DNA of 64,000 nt from Hungatella sp. (GCA_009712635.1 WASS01000002.1:124001-188000); one strand, 5' to 3'. Counted from the stretch's first letter, positions 33,224 to 42,550 are shown. Made by a program: numbers and translations. The notes: generated from the sequence alone by a model not told the origin.

Positions 33224-34438
33224 TCAATTCCATTGCTGAGACATCAGGAACTCCCGTATATTTACATGCTTAAATCCGTCTCTGCTAAAATCAAATTCAT
33301 CATACGTCACGACATATTTTGGAAAATTGTCCCTGACTGTGTCATATGCCCCAAATTCGCGCTGGATCGTTTCTTCTGATGCCAGCAGATACGCAACCTG
33401 GACATAGAGTTTTTGGGTCTGCTTTTCAGCAATAAAATCAATCTCCTTTTCTCCTGCTTTTCCAACAGTGACCTTATATCCCCGCCGAAGAAGCTCCATA
33501 TACACAATATTTTCAAAAATCAGGTTGATATCTTTCAAATTACCACCAAAAACAGCCTCTCGGATTCCGTGGTCAGCAATGTAGTATTTCTCATTGACAG
33601 TAAGAATCTTCTTTCCCTGCAGATCCTGCCTGCGGACACGGTAAAAAAGAAAGGCATCCTCGCAAGCTTTGATGTAGTTTAAGATTGTTTCCGGTGCAAC
33701 CGTACGTCCTTCGTTTTTCAAATATTTTGAAATCGCCGTAGCGGAGAATGTCGTTCCGATGTTTGCTGTGATGTAAGCGATGATTCTCTCCAGCAGGTCA
33801 ACATCACGAATGTTGTTGCGTTTGACAATATCTTTAAGGACAACAGAGTTATAAAGGTCTTGCAGATACTGGCGGCTCGGCTGCTCGGAATATCGGAGGT
33901 TACTCAAATACGGCATACCGCCACTGGTAAGGTATTGGGTAAACATTGCTCTTAAATCTGAGTCAGAAAAGAGAGAATGATATAGCTCTGAGAATTCGGC
34001 AAAGGAGAAAGGATAAATTACAAATTCCACGTATCTTCCTGCAAGGTATGTGGCCAGCTCTCCTGAAAGCAGTTTGGCGTTAGAGCCGGTGATATAGATA
34101 TCACAATTAAATTCAACACGAAAGGAGTTAATGCACTTTTCCCAATGAATTACTTCCTGTATTTCATCAAAAAAAAGATATGCCTTACCTGTGATTTCAC
34201 TTATTCTCTGAGAAATCTCCTGATGAAGGGCTTCGGCAAAGCAAAGGTGTGCGTTGCTCATATTTTCAAAGTTAATGGAAATAAATTGATTATCGTTCAC
34301 ACCGGAGCCCACTAACTCCTGCTTAATTAAATCCAGCATGACGGATTTTCCGCTTCGGCGTATGCCGGTTAATACTTTAATAAGATCATTCCCAATAAAA
34401 GGACGGATGCGGCTCATATATAATTCTCGATTGATCAT
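33224..34438 (-). CDS. AAA ATPase with DUF4143 domain
   Basis: A 404-residue protein of the AAA_14/DUF4143 family. Walker A is GIRRSGKSVMLDL near residue 20-32, Walker B AYLFFDEIQEVIHWE, and sensor-type GSNAKLLSGEL follows. The C-terminal part carries EKEIDFIAEK, reminiscent of a PD-(D/E)xK nuclease core. Such genes are frequent, often several per genome, and have no settled function. The ATG at 34438 is chosen for the GGAGG about 10 nt upstream, though the frame extends 21 codons further. It is monocistronic. Confidence 0.85.
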   Translation of the reverse strand: MINRELYMSRIRPFIGNDLIKVLTGIRRSGKSVMLDLIKQELVGSGVNDNQFISINFENMSNAHLCFAEALHQEISQRISEITGKAYLFFDEIQEVIHWEKCINSFRVEFNCDIYITGSNAKLLSGELATYLAGRYVEFVIYPFSFAEFSELYHSLFSDSDLRAMFTQYLTSGGMPYLSNLRYSEQPSRQYLQDLYNSVVLKDIVKRNNIRDVDLLERIIAYITANIGTTFSATAISKYLKNEGRTVAPETILNYIKACEDAFLFYRVRRQDLQGKKILTVNEKYYIADHGIREAVFGGNLKDINLIFENIVYMELLRRGYKVTVGKAGEKEIDFIAEKQTQKLYVQVAYLLASEETIQREFGAYDTVRDNFPKYVVTYDEFDFSRDGFKHVNIREFLMSQQWN

Positions 34439-34591
34439 AGATGAAGGACCTCCTTTGCCATATTTGTTATATATATTATCACCTATATGGATTGAATTCA
34501 AGCCTATATAAGTATATTTGAAAGATATAACTTATAAAACTAATGATCATACAATAATTATAATCTTTAACCAAAAAAGATTTCGTATTTA

Positions 34592-34643
34592 TAAAAAAAC
34601 AGTAGAGTAGCCAGTGCTTTCATCTTATCTGGCTTCTCTACTG
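34592..34643 (-). terminator. Terminator of the CODH operon
   Basis: CAGTAGAG pairs with CTCTACTG around a second AGCCAG/CTGGCT stem; on the minus strand TTTTTTTAT follows. It closes the rrf2-cooS-cooF-oxidoreductase transcript. Confidence 0.85.
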
Positions 34644-34652
34644 CTTTATAAA

Positions 34653-35879
34653 TTAGTTCATTGTATATCGATACTGCCCCCTGGAATCTGTTCCGTAAAA
34701 GTCAGCAAAAGACAGATGGAAGATATCAGTCTTAACAGTATCAAGAGATACCTGATTTTTAATCATATACTGATAGATACCGGTGTAATCAATAGGACCC
34801 TGAATCATAATACTCTGAAGGCGTCCATCACGTAAGATTGCCCTTTTATAACAACCGGAGTCTTCCTGTGACAGGATCTGATCTCCGTCTCTTGCGATTC
34901 CATCTCCTAAAGAGAGGGTTGTAAGTCCATAAAAATTCATGGTGTTTTTCATGCCGTAAGGATCATCATAAGTGGTTGGAACACCGCACATATTGCAGGC
35001 AGCTGTATATCCCTGCTTCATGGCATTAGGCCAGATGGCAGCGATCCCGTTCACATCTCCTGCAGCATAAACGTTTTTGCAGGATGTTTCCATACAATCA
35101 TTCACCTTAATAAAACGGTCAACGGCGATTTCACAGTTTTCTGTGCAATCTGTTGCCGGGCGGACTCCGGCTGCGACAACAATCATATCACATTCCAGAA
35201 TAGTCCCGTCATCAAGCATAACGGAGTCGATCTGATCATTTTCCGGCATAGTGGTTAAAACCACTTTTCTTCCCAGAACGAATTTACATCCATGCTGTGC
35301 AAATAATTTCTGATAGGCTTTACCAGCCTTTTCATCCAGCTGCTTTGGAAGAATCCGGTCCGCCAGCTCTAATATCGTTACATCCTTTTTCTGCTCCAGA
35401 AATGCATAAGCGGCATCCATTCCTACCAGCCCGGAACCTAGTACCAGGATCTTGTCTGCTGACTGGGCAAATTTGAGGATTTGTCTTGCATCACTTAAAT
35501 TCCGCAGGCCAAATACATTTTTGGCTTCTCTTAAATTAACGATGGGAGGTATCACGCTGTGTGCACCTGTTGCGATCAGAAGGCGGTCAAAGTTAAGCTC
35601 TGTTCCATCATCAAGTAAAACAGACTGCTTCATCGAATCAATATGTACTGCTTCTTTGTTCTTCAGCCACTTGATTCCAAGTGCATCAAAAAAATCTGCC
35701 GGTACAAATGAAAGAGCTGCTTCATCCCGTTCATGGCTTAAGTACTTATGGAGCATACAACGGGAATGAACCTGGTCGTCAATCGAAACCATGATGATAT
35801 CCGCTTTTGGTTCCAGCTTTCGGATGGTTTTAGCAGCCGAGATGCCGGCAGCGCCTGCGCCGATAATTACATGAGTCAT
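34653..35879 (-). CDS. FAD/NAD(P)-dependent oxidoreductase of the CODH operon
   Basis: A 408-residue pyridine nucleotide-disulfide oxidoreductase-fold protein, rubredoxin-reductase-like. The FAD motif is VIIGAGAAGISAAKT at the N-terminus, the NAD motif VLGSGLVGMDAAYAF near residue 150, and the second FAD contact is NVYAAGDVNG. The start overlaps the cooF stop as TGATG, preceded by AAGGAGG. In other clostridia a CooS-CooF-FNOR trio is known; it is thought to pass electrons from CO oxidation through CooF to NAD(P). Same role inferred here. Confidence 0.87.
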   Translation of the reverse strand: MTHVIIGAGAAGISAAKTIRKLEPKADIIMVSIDDQVHSRCMLHKYLSHERDEAALSFVPADFFDALGIKWLKNKEAVHIDSMKQSVLLDDGTELNFDRLLIATGAHSVIPPIVNLREAKNVFGLRNLSDARQILKFAQSADKILVLGSGLVGMDAAYAFLEQKKDVTILELADRILPKQLDEKAGKAYQKLFAQHGCKFVLGRKVVLTTMPENDQIDSVMLDDGTILECDMIVVAAGVRPATDCTENCEIAVDRFIKVNDCMETSCKNVYAAGDVNGIAAIWPNAMKQGYTAACNMCGVPTTYDDPYGMKNTMNFYGLTTLSLGDGIARDGDQILSQEDSGCYKRAILRDGRLQSIMIQGPIDYTGIYQYMIKNQVSLDTVKTDIFHLSFADFYGTDSRGQYRYTMN

Positions 35880-36328
35880 CATTCCACCTCCTTCACATAG
35901 ATAGCTTTGGTAGGACATGCTTTTACGCAGCTTGGCTCGCTGCCGTGGTCAAAGCAGAAGTCGCATTTGATCACACTGGTTTTTGTGGTTGTGTCCGCTT
36001 TTAATACACCGTACGGGCAGTTCATCACACACATGAAGCAGGAACCGCACTTTTTCTCGTCATAATATACGTGACCCGATTCTTCGTCCTTTACAAGAGC
36101 TCCGCTCATACAGGACATCACACATTCCGGCTGGTCGCAGTGGCGGCAGAAGATGGGAGCATAGTGACCGTTCCCTTTCATGACGATGTGATTTCTGGAT
36201 TCATTTTCCGGATTGGTTAAATCCAGATCATAAATGCTTCCGCCATCTTTTCTATGTGCCTGCATGCAGGCGAGAACACAGTTCTTACACCCGTCGCATT
36301 TGGCTTCATCAATGAATATCCGTTTCAT
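35879..36328 (-). CDS. cooF: CooF-like polyferredoxin electron-transfer protein
   Basis: A 149-residue protein with four [4Fe-4S] cysteine clusters: CDGCKNCVLAC, CRHCDQPECVMSC, CGSCFMCVMNCPYG and CDFCFDHGSEPSCVKAC. It should accept electrons from the CODH catalytic subunit and pass them to the flavoprotein encoded next. It lies 11 nt after cooS, and its stop overlaps the following start. Confidence 0.9.
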   Translation of the reverse strand: MKRIFIDEAKCDGCKNCVLACMQAHRKDGGSIYDLDLTNPENESRNHIVMKGNGHYAPIFCRHCDQPECVMSCMSGALVKDEESGHVYYDEKKCGSCFMCVMNCPYGVLKADTTTKTSVIKCDFCFDHGSEPSCVKACPTKAIYVKEVE

Positions 36329-36339
36329 ATGCCCTCCTC

Positions 36340-38223
36340 CTATATATTAAGACCGGTCCGCTTCTCCATAATAATTTTTTCCAGTATGTCGGCACTTTCC
36401 ACAGCGTCATCATTAATAATGACCTGACCGCCGGTTAATGATTTCATACCGTCTGTGAGAACCTTAACAGCAACTTTGCTTCCTGTCACAAAAGGAGGAA
36501 GTCCTAAATGAAGGGGAAGACCAAGGGCAAGGCCGAAGCAGCCATCTGCGAGAGCCTGTTCTTCCAGCCACTGAGCTGCAGAGAGTACAAGTGGAAGTTT
36601 GGGAAGATCCACGCCAAGCTCCTGTGCAATTTCAGTAGCAACAATCTCAAGGCGTCCGATCGCAAGGCAGGGGCCGAAATTGAGAACTGGAGGAATTCCC
36701 AGCTTTTTGCAGACTTCTCTTAACTTAGGACCGGCAAATTCAGCAGCTTCCGGTGTCATAAGGCCGCAGTTTTCAATGCCGCCTGAAGAACAGCCTGCAG
36801 TCAGCACGATGATATCTTTGGCAATCAGTTCCTTTGTCAGTTCCACAGTAAGAACATCGTGTCCTCCTGCGGTTAAGTTGGAACAGCCTACCACTCCTGC
36901 AATTCCTTTAATATCTCCGGATACGATTAAATCAATAAGCGGCTTCCAGCTTCCGCCCAGGAAGTCTTTTAAGGAACCTTCGCTGACACCGGTCAGAGTG
37001 TTCTCATATCCGTGGTCAGGCATAAGATTAAGGGCTACCGTGCCACGGCGTTCCTGATAGGATTTCACCACTTTATCAATAATCTTTTCGCTCTGCTCTC
37101 TGCGGTGGTTAAAATCGAACTTCATGAGTTCTGCGTTTGATTTTTTAGCCACATCATCAAGACAGATCTGTTTGATCTTAAGCTCTTCACAAATTGGTTC
37201 AATACCTGGAAGAGTACAGTTAAACTCAGAAAGAACGGCATCAATGGCGCCGGTTGCAAGGATCGCCTCGCTGGTGTAGTTGTTTCCTGCATGGCCGTCA
37301 AATACCTCCTGGTAATGAGCGCCTCGTAACTGCAGATCCTGACCTACGCAGGTACAGCCTACCAGCTTAAAGCCTTTGGCTCCAACTGCCTTTGCCTTGG
37401 CGACCGCCTCTGGGGAAATAAGCTGTTCCTGTAAATCAACAAAAATAGTATGCTGATGACCGGTGATCATGATGTTAATATAATCCGGGTCAATCACACG
37501 AAGGCCTACGGGAGCCATACGAAGTTCCGGCTGTCCAAGGAGCACATCATTTAACAGGTTTGTAAGAGTCAGTCCATAGATACCTGTGGAGACTCCCAGT
37601 CTTAAGCAGTCTACCAGCATATCTAAGGGATCGGAATTTAAGTTGGTGGAACATTTGACCACGCCCTTAAATACTTCGGATTTAGCTCCTCCTGGCATGA
37701 TTCCAAGTTCTTTCCAGCGGGCAACTCTTGGAGCGTAAGCGACTTTTTCCGTCAGCTCCATTTCCACATATTCCGGTTTATAGATATCAGCAATTACCGC
37801 ATCAGCGACTTTCTCTGCCTTTTTGTACACATCGGATTCTACGATTCCGAAGATGTCAGCCAGGTGGTCAAGAGATTTTAATCCCTTTAATTCGCCTTTT
37901 ATTTTTGCTGTGTTTTTTAAATTTAGTGCTGTATTTTCAACAATGTGTATGTAACAGCCGCTTCCTGAAGCCACCGCCCTTAAAAAGTTTCTGGCAACAA
38001 TTGTGTCTGCATCTGCTCCGCATATTCCACGGGGAGCATCCGGCGTAATACGGCAGGGGCCGTTGGCACAGAGTCTGCAGCAGACTCCCTGGAGACCAAA
38101 TCCGCATTTGGTACTTTGTTTTTCTACTCTGTGATGAGAAGTCTCCATCGGCAGGGAAGAGATGAACGTTTCTAAAGGTTTGTCGGCGCTTTGACAGGTG
38201 TTGCACCCGTAACATTGATTCAT
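36340..38223 (-). CDS. cooS: Anaerobic Ni-Fe carbon monoxide dehydrogenase, catalytic subunit
   Basis: A 627-residue CooS-type protein catalysing CO + H2O to CO2 plus two electrons. The N-terminal CYGCNTC and the CGFGLQGVCCRLCANGPCR block carry the D- and B-cluster cysteines. C-cluster ligands appear in order: His in ITGHQH, Cys in GCTCVGQ, EFNC, VVGCSN, LTAGCSSGG and NFGPC. By eye the lysine expected in the EKAV segment is Gln556 (LEEQALADG), and the histidine-rich tunnel near HxxHxxxH is poor (YIHIVEN). It may therefore belong to a divergent clade with altered activity. No acetyl-CoA synthase subunits are nearby. Confidence 0.88.
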   Translation of the reverse strand: MNQCYGCNTCQSADKPLETFISSLPMETSHHRVEKQSTKCGFGLQGVCCRLCANGPCRITPDAPRGICGADADTIVARNFLRAVASGSGCYIHIVENTALNLKNTAKIKGELKGLKSLDHLADIFGIVESDVYKKAEKVADAVIADIYKPEYVEMELTEKVAYAPRVARWKELGIMPGGAKSEVFKGVVKCSTNLNSDPLDMLVDCLRLGVSTGIYGLTLTNLLNDVLLGQPELRMAPVGLRVIDPDYINIMITGHQHTIFVDLQEQLISPEAVAKAKAVGAKGFKLVGCTCVGQDLQLRGAHYQEVFDGHAGNNYTSEAILATGAIDAVLSEFNCTLPGIEPICEELKIKQICLDDVAKKSNAELMKFDFNHRREQSEKIIDKVVKSYQERRGTVALNLMPDHGYENTLTGVSEGSLKDFLGGSWKPLIDLIVSGDIKGIAGVVGCSNLTAGGHDVLTVELTKELIAKDIIVLTAGCSSGGIENCGLMTPEAAEFAGPKLREVCKKLGIPPVLNFGPCLAIGRLEIVATEIAQELGVDLPKLPLVLSAAQWLEEQALADGCFGLALGLPLHLGLPPFVTGSKVAVKVLTDGMKSLTGGQVIINDDAVESADILEKIIMEKRTGLNI

Positions 38224-38277
38224 TGTTTTTCCTCCTTTTGAATCTATACCATTTTAGTAAAGATTAGATTAAAAAAA

Positions 38278-38679
38278 TTATCCGTGCAGTAGCTTAGCCA
38301 AAGAACATTCTTTCAGTTCCCGATTAAGATTCAATTGAATTCTTAAGAACTCCTTATGAGCCAGGCAAGGCTGCTTGGGCTGGTTCACGAGGCAGTCATA
38401 GCCGGACTGCATGCATTCGATCAGCAGCATTTTGGAATCAATCACAGTGAGAATATCATATAAACTTGTGCGTTCCAGATCACAGTTTAAAGCATAGCCT
38501 CCCGCGCTTCCACGATAGCTTTTGATTAATCCCGCTTTTTCCAGCTTTCGTGCCATCTTGTAGGTGATGGCTGAAGTCAGGGATTCTTTCTCACAGATCG
38601 TAGGAACGTTCATGATATCGCCTGATGATAAGGCTCTTATGATTCTTATGGCATAATCGCATTCTCTGGTTATGAGCAT
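38278..38679 (-). CDS. Rrf2 family transcription regulator
   Basis: A 133-residue IscR/NsrR-type regulator. The winged helix starts MLITRECDYAIRIIRALSSG and includes the wing RGSAGGYAL. Three cysteines in IECMQSGYDCLVNQPKQPC match the spacing used by this family to ligate an Fe-S cluster, so it may sense redox state, iron or a gas. It is the first gene of the operon with cooS and very likely controls it. Confidence 0.87.
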   Translation of the reverse strand: MLITRECDYAIRIIRALSSGDIMNVPTICEKESLTSAITYKMARKLEKAGLIKSYRGSAGGYALNCDLERTSLYDILTVIDSKMLLIECMQSGYDCLVNQPKQPCLAHKEFLRIQLNLNRELKECSLAKLLHG

Positions 38680-38698
38680 ATCGCACCTCCACGTGATA

Positions 38699-38727
38699 AG
38701 ATTAACATACTGTACCTAAATGGTCAA
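38699..38727 (-). promoter_or_regulatory. Promoter of the rrf2-cooS operon
   Basis: Minus-strand TTGACC and TAATCT with 17-bp spacing, 20-50 bp upstream of rrf2. No clean Rrf2-type palindrome was found over it. Confidence 0.5.
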
Positions 38728-38861
38728 GTTTTATCAATAAGATTTTAACATTCCAGCAAGCTGTGAAAGATCTGTGAACCCGCCATTCTTTCAAGTTGAT
38801 TTCAGGTTTGGTCTGTATAATCTGCGTAAAGTAACACAAAGAAACAGATAAGGAGGTTTTT

Positions 38862-39590
38862 ATGAGCGGATATCAAATGACTTTTGAACGGACAGAAATG
38901 AAATATCTGATAGATCCGGTACAATACTTACAGCTTAAAGAGAGATTAATGGGAAAGATGGAAACCGATCAATACGGTAATTCCACTATATGCAATGTCT
39001 ATTTTGACACACCGGATGCAAGGCTGATCAGACAATCTTTGGAAAAACCGGTTTATAAGGAAAAATTCAGACTCCGAAGCTATGGGCTGCCAGGAGAAAC
39101 CAGTTCTGTGTTTCTGGAATTGAAAAAGAAATACCAGGGAATTGTTTATAAACGCCGTGAAACCCTTAATTTAGCTGATGCAGAGGCGTATTTATACCGG
39201 GGAATAAAGCCGGTACGACAAACCCAGGTACTTCGTGAGATTGACTGGTTTCTGCATTATTACCAAGTGATGATTCCTGCTATGTATATTTCCTATGAAA
39301 GAACTGCCCTGTATGGACTGGAGGATGAGAATCTGCGGCTGACGTTAGACGGAAATATCCTTTGGAGAACCGATTGCTTAAGGCTGGAAAATGGTCCATG
39401 GGGAACCCCTCTTTTAGAAGACGGCTGGTACCTTATGGAGATAAAAATTCCAGGTTCCATGCCTCTCTGGCTGGGGCACATACTGGATGAGCTGAAAATA
39501 TATCCGGCTTCCTTTTCCAAATATGGTCAGGCATATGAAAAGCAGCAAATAATAACATCAGAGAAAAAAGGAGGAATCAGCTGTGCTTAA
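38862..39590 (+). CDS. VTC-domain polyphosphate-polymerase-like protein
   Basis: A 242-residue protein with the VTC fold, a tunnel-shaped relative of triphosphate tunnel enzymes. Strand motifs with alternating charges are clear: FERTEMKYLI, NVYFDTPD, EKFRLRSYG, VFLELKKKYQGIVYKRRE and WYLMEIKIPG. In yeast Vtc4 this domain makes polyphosphate from ATP; the bacterial activity is not established. It overlaps the DUF4956 gene by 8 nt, a pairing common in Firmicutes, so the two probably act together at the membrane. Confidence 0.87.
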   Translation: MSGYQMTFERTEMKYLIDPVQYLQLKERLMGKMETDQYGNSTICNVYFDTPDARLIRQSLEKPVYKEKFRLRSYGLPGETSSVFLELKKKYQGIVYKRRETLNLADAEAYLYRGIKPVRQTQVLREIDWFLHYYQVMIPAMYISYERTALYGLEDENLRLTLDGNILWRTDCLRLENGPWGTPLLEDGWYLMEIKIPGSMPLWLGHILDELKIYPASFSKYGQAYEKQQIITSEKKGGISCA

Positions 39591-40272
39591 TACATGGTTT
39601 CAATCAATCTTAATAGAGGAATCAGAGGTTGCATTTTCACCAGGATCATTTCTTGTATGCTTAACCGCTTCTCTGGTTCTTGGGCTAATAATTGCAGGTA
39701 TTCACATGTACCGGAATTCGTATTCCAGGGGATTTGTGGTGACAGTTGCATTGCTTCCCGCTATGGTGCAGATGGTTATTTTACTGGTAAACGGAAACCT
39801 TGGCACCGGGGTTGCAGTAATGGGAGCCTTTTCCCTGGTCCGCTTCCGGTCAGTACCTGGAAAGGCAGAGGAGATCAGCATTATTTTTCAGGCAATGGCG
39901 GTTGGACTGGCTACGGGGATGGGGTACGTTGGCATGGCAGTTTTATTTGTCCTTATTATGGGAGGGGTAACTATATTGCTGGCTTCCCTTAAATTTGGAC
40001 AGCAGAAGACAGGCGTTAAAGTACTTAAAATCACAATTCCGGAGTCTTTGGATTATACATCTGTATTTGATGAAGTATTTGCCCGGTATCTGAAAAATTG
40101 GGATTTAAATCAGGTGAAGACAACCAATATGGGAAGTCTTTATAAACTGGATTATGAAGTAGTTTTAAAAAATAACGGAGAAGAAAAGAAACTGATTGAC
40201 GATTTACGATGCAGAAACGGGAATCTTGAAATATTTTTGGGAAGACCTTTTGGCAATAAGGAGGAACTATAA
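39583..40272 (+). CDS. DUF4956 membrane protein
   Basis: A 229-residue protein with about four membrane helices in the first 145 residues (FLVCLTASLVLGLIIAGIHMY; VTVALLPAMVQMVILLV; MAVLFVLIMGGVTILLASL) and the conserved loop GVAVMGAFSLVRFRSVPGKAEE. A soluble C-terminal domain follows. The family's function is unknown; it is nearly always beside a VTC-domain gene, as here. The start overlaps the VTC gene and its stop touches the next start (TAATG). Confidence 0.87.
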   Translation: MLNTWFQSILIEESEVAFSPGSFLVCLTASLVLGLIIAGIHMYRNSYSRGFVVTVALLPAMVQMVILLVNGNLGTGVAVMGAFSLVRFRSVPGKAEEISIIFQAMAVGLATGMGYVGMAVLFVLIMGGVTILLASLKFGQQKTGVKVLKITIPESLDYTSVFDEVFARYLKNWDLNQVKTTNMGSLYKLDYEVVLKNNGEEKKLIDDLRCRNGNLEIFLGRPFGNKEEL

Positions 40273-42071
40273 TGGTAAAAAGAAAGCTGTTCAGAGGCAA
40301 AGCAGCCGCACTGGTTTTAATAATGGCGCTGGCATCAACAAGTATTTCTGGCTGTAAAAGCCAGACTTCAGCGGAAAATACAGTTGTTACCCAAAGCACG
40401 CAGGCAGATTCTGGCACTGATGGTACTACAGACAGCAATACGGCAGAAGCAGCTGTTGACAAGGAATTTACAGACCGTGATAAGGATGGGAGTTACGACG
40501 AAAGCAGTGCAGTTAAAATAAATTTGAATTCAGACAAAGCAGAGGCAGAGGGAGCTGGTGTCAGTATATCTGGAAGTACTGTAACCATAAGCAAAGAAGG
40601 GACTTATCTGGTAAGCGGAACGTTGGACAACGGTCAGATTATTGTTGATGCAGCGGATACAGACAAAGTTCAGATCGTTTTAGCAAATGTCGGAATTAAT
40701 TGTGAAACCAGTGCGGCAGTCTATGTCAAAGCTGCTGATAAGGTTTTTGTCACTCTGGCAGATGGAACAACGAATAAGCTGTCAGGAGGCACCCAATACA
40801 TAGATACTGATGACAATACGGTAGATGGGGTTATATTCTCAAAAGAGGATCTGACTGTAAACGGCAGTGGAAGTCTGGAGGTAAATGCCAACTATAAACA
40901 CGGAATTGTTTCAAAGGATACGTTGGCAATTACAGGAGGAAACATCTCTGTTAACGCAGTCTCCCAGTGTCTGGCAGGTAAGGATGAAGTGAAAATCCTG
41001 GATGGAACATTTCTGCTGACAACTTCTGGAAAAGCAGTGAAATCAAGTAATGAGGATGATACATCTCTTGGAAATATCTACGTGGCAGGCGGAACCTTTA
41101 CTGTCAATTCCAAAGACGACTCCTTCCATGCCAGCGGGACGATGGTAATTAACGGAGGCACCTTTACGGTAGAAAGTGGAGATGATGCGTTCCATGCAGA
41201 CCAGGATGTAGTGGTTAATAACGGTACAATAACAGTCACCAGCTGCTATGAAGGACTGGAGGCTTATCGGGTTTCGGTAAATGGAGGGGAAATCTCAATT
41301 CAGGCTTCCGATGATGGAATCAATGCGGCACAGCCAAAAGCTTCGTCTGCAGAAGGTCAGGATACTGGTCAGGGTAATAGTGGGAAAGAGAAACCGGAGA
41401 TGCCTTCGGATAACCAGGAGAAAAGCAATTCTCCCAGGTCAGAGGAAAACCAGTCCGGGACCCAATCAGAGGAAAATCTGCCAAAAGAAGGCCGGCAAAG
41501 AAGAGGCGGAGGTCCTGGTGGCAAAGGTGCAATGGGCGGCGGCCAGATGGGCGGAAGTATGGAGAATGATACCAATGCTTATATTAAGATAACGGGAGGC
41601 ACTCTGTACGTAGACGCCGGAGGAGACGGACTGGATTCCAATGGAAGTCTTTTAATATCAGGAGGTTTGGTTTATGTCACTGGTCCGGTAAGCGACGGAG
41701 ATGGGGCAATCGATTATAATGGAGATGGGATTATTACAGGAGGAACAGTAATAGCGGTTGGCAGCGCGGGTATGGCACAGGGATTTGGTGATTCCTCTAC
41801 CCAATGTTCTGTCTTACATAATTTAACTGCACAGCAGGAAGCTGGGACTGTAATTACTCTTAAGGACAAGGAGGGAAATGAGCTTATCAGCTTTACTCCT
41901 GAGAAAAAGTACTCTTCCCTTGTCATCAGCAGTCCCAAACTGCAGACCGGCAGCACCTACACCCTCACGGCAGGTTCGGAACAAGCCGAACTGACCCTTG
42001 AGTCAATTGTTACTTCAAACGCAGTCCGTGAAGGGGGTAGGGGCAGTATGCCGCCTGGAAATAACCGCTAA
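40272..42071 (+). CDS. DUF4353-type carbohydrate-binding-like surface lipoprotein
   Basis: A 599-residue exported lipoprotein (lipobox ISGC, near residue 26). Parallel beta-helix-like repeats built on xGGxxxV turns fill most of it: DNGQIIVDA, ITGGNISVNA, VAGGTFTVNS, INGGTFTVES, ITGGTLYVDAGG. A disordered insertion rich in Ser, Gln, Glu and then Gly (GGGPGGKGAMGGGQMGG) splits the helix at residues 355-430. Proteins of this type accompany VTC/DUF4956, and a CotH kinase gene is often also present, but none is here. It may display or bind a surface polymer. Its stop overlaps the convergent luxS stop. Confidence 0.82.
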   Translation: MVKRKLFRGKAAALVLIMALASTSISGCKSQTSAENTVVTQSTQADSGTDGTTDSNTAEAAVDKEFTDRDKDGSYDESSAVKINLNSDKAEAEGAGVSISGSTVTISKEGTYLVSGTLDNGQIIVDAADTDKVQIVLANVGINCETSAAVYVKAADKVFVTLADGTTNKLSGGTQYIDTDDNTVDGVIFSKEDLTVNGSGSLEVNANYKHGIVSKDTLAITGGNISVNAVSQCLAGKDEVKILDGTFLLTTSGKAVKSSNEDDTSLGNIYVAGGTFTVNSKDDSFHASGTMVINGGTFTVESGDDAFHADQDVVVNNGTITVTSCYEGLEAYRVSVNGGEISIQASDDGINAAQPKASSAEGQDTGQGNSGKEKPEMPSDNQEKSNSPRSEENQSGTQSEENLPKEGRQRRGGGPGGKGAMGGGQMGGSMENDTNAYIKITGGTLYVDAGGDGLDSNGSLLISGGLVYVTGPVSDGDGAIDYNGDGIITGGTVIAVGSAGMAQGFGDSSTQCSVLHNLTAQQEAGTVITLKDKEGNELISFTPEKKYSSLVISSPKLQTGSTYTLTAGSEQAELTLESIVTSNAVREGGRGSMPPGNNR

Positions 42072-42550
42072 TCTGCAGGATAAATGAGGTGTTCGTCATC
42101 AATGCCGTAAAGAACCGTATCTAAAAATTTTCTGGCAAGATATTTAGCCATACCGGGGTTCATATCCAGATAGTTTCCGCAGTCTCTGGCTGCGGCCCCG
42201 GGGATTTCTCCCTCAAAATCACGCATGAATTCATACATTTCAGTGATGAGCGGTACGATATCCCTTGATTTGTAATCTCCAGTCAAAAGAAGGTAGAAGC
42301 CGGTACGGCATCCCATAGGACCAAAGTATAAAACTTTGGAAGCAAATGATTGATGATTTCTTAAGAATGTAGCACCTAAGTGCTCCATGGTGTGTATCTC
42401 TGCTGTATTCATGACCGGTTCAAAATTCGGTCTGGTCATGCGGATATCGAATGTAGTAACTGTGGTATCGTTCACTTTGTCCTTGCGGGAGACGTAGATA
42501 CCCGGAAGTAGCTTTAAGTGATTGATGGTGAAGCTTGTAATTTTTTCCAT
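42068..42550 (-). CDS. luxS: S-ribosylhomocysteine lyase
   Basis: A 160-residue Fe/Zn enzyme that splits S-ribosylhomocysteine into homocysteine and DPD, the precursor of AI-2. Metal ligands are visible in HTMEHLGATFLRN (HxxEH) and the Cys in AARDCGNYLDMN; GPMGCRTGFYLL carries the catalytic Cys. It links the activated methyl cycle to AI-2 signalling. It is monocistronic, with its own promoter, and its stop overlaps the stop of the opposing gene. Confidence 0.95.
   Translation of the reverse strand: MEKITSFTINHLKLLPGIYVSRKDKVNDTTVTTFDIRMTRPNFEPVMNTAEIHTMEHLGATFLRNHQSFASKVLYFGPMGCRTGFYLLLTGDYKSRDIVPLITEMYEFMRDFEGEIPGAAARDCGNYLDMNPGMAKYLARKFLDTVLYGIDDEHLIYPAD

Noticed and set aside
38690-38760. 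A palindromic Rrf2 operator over the CODH promoter
   Set aside because: Only weak partial dyads were found, not enough to name a site.
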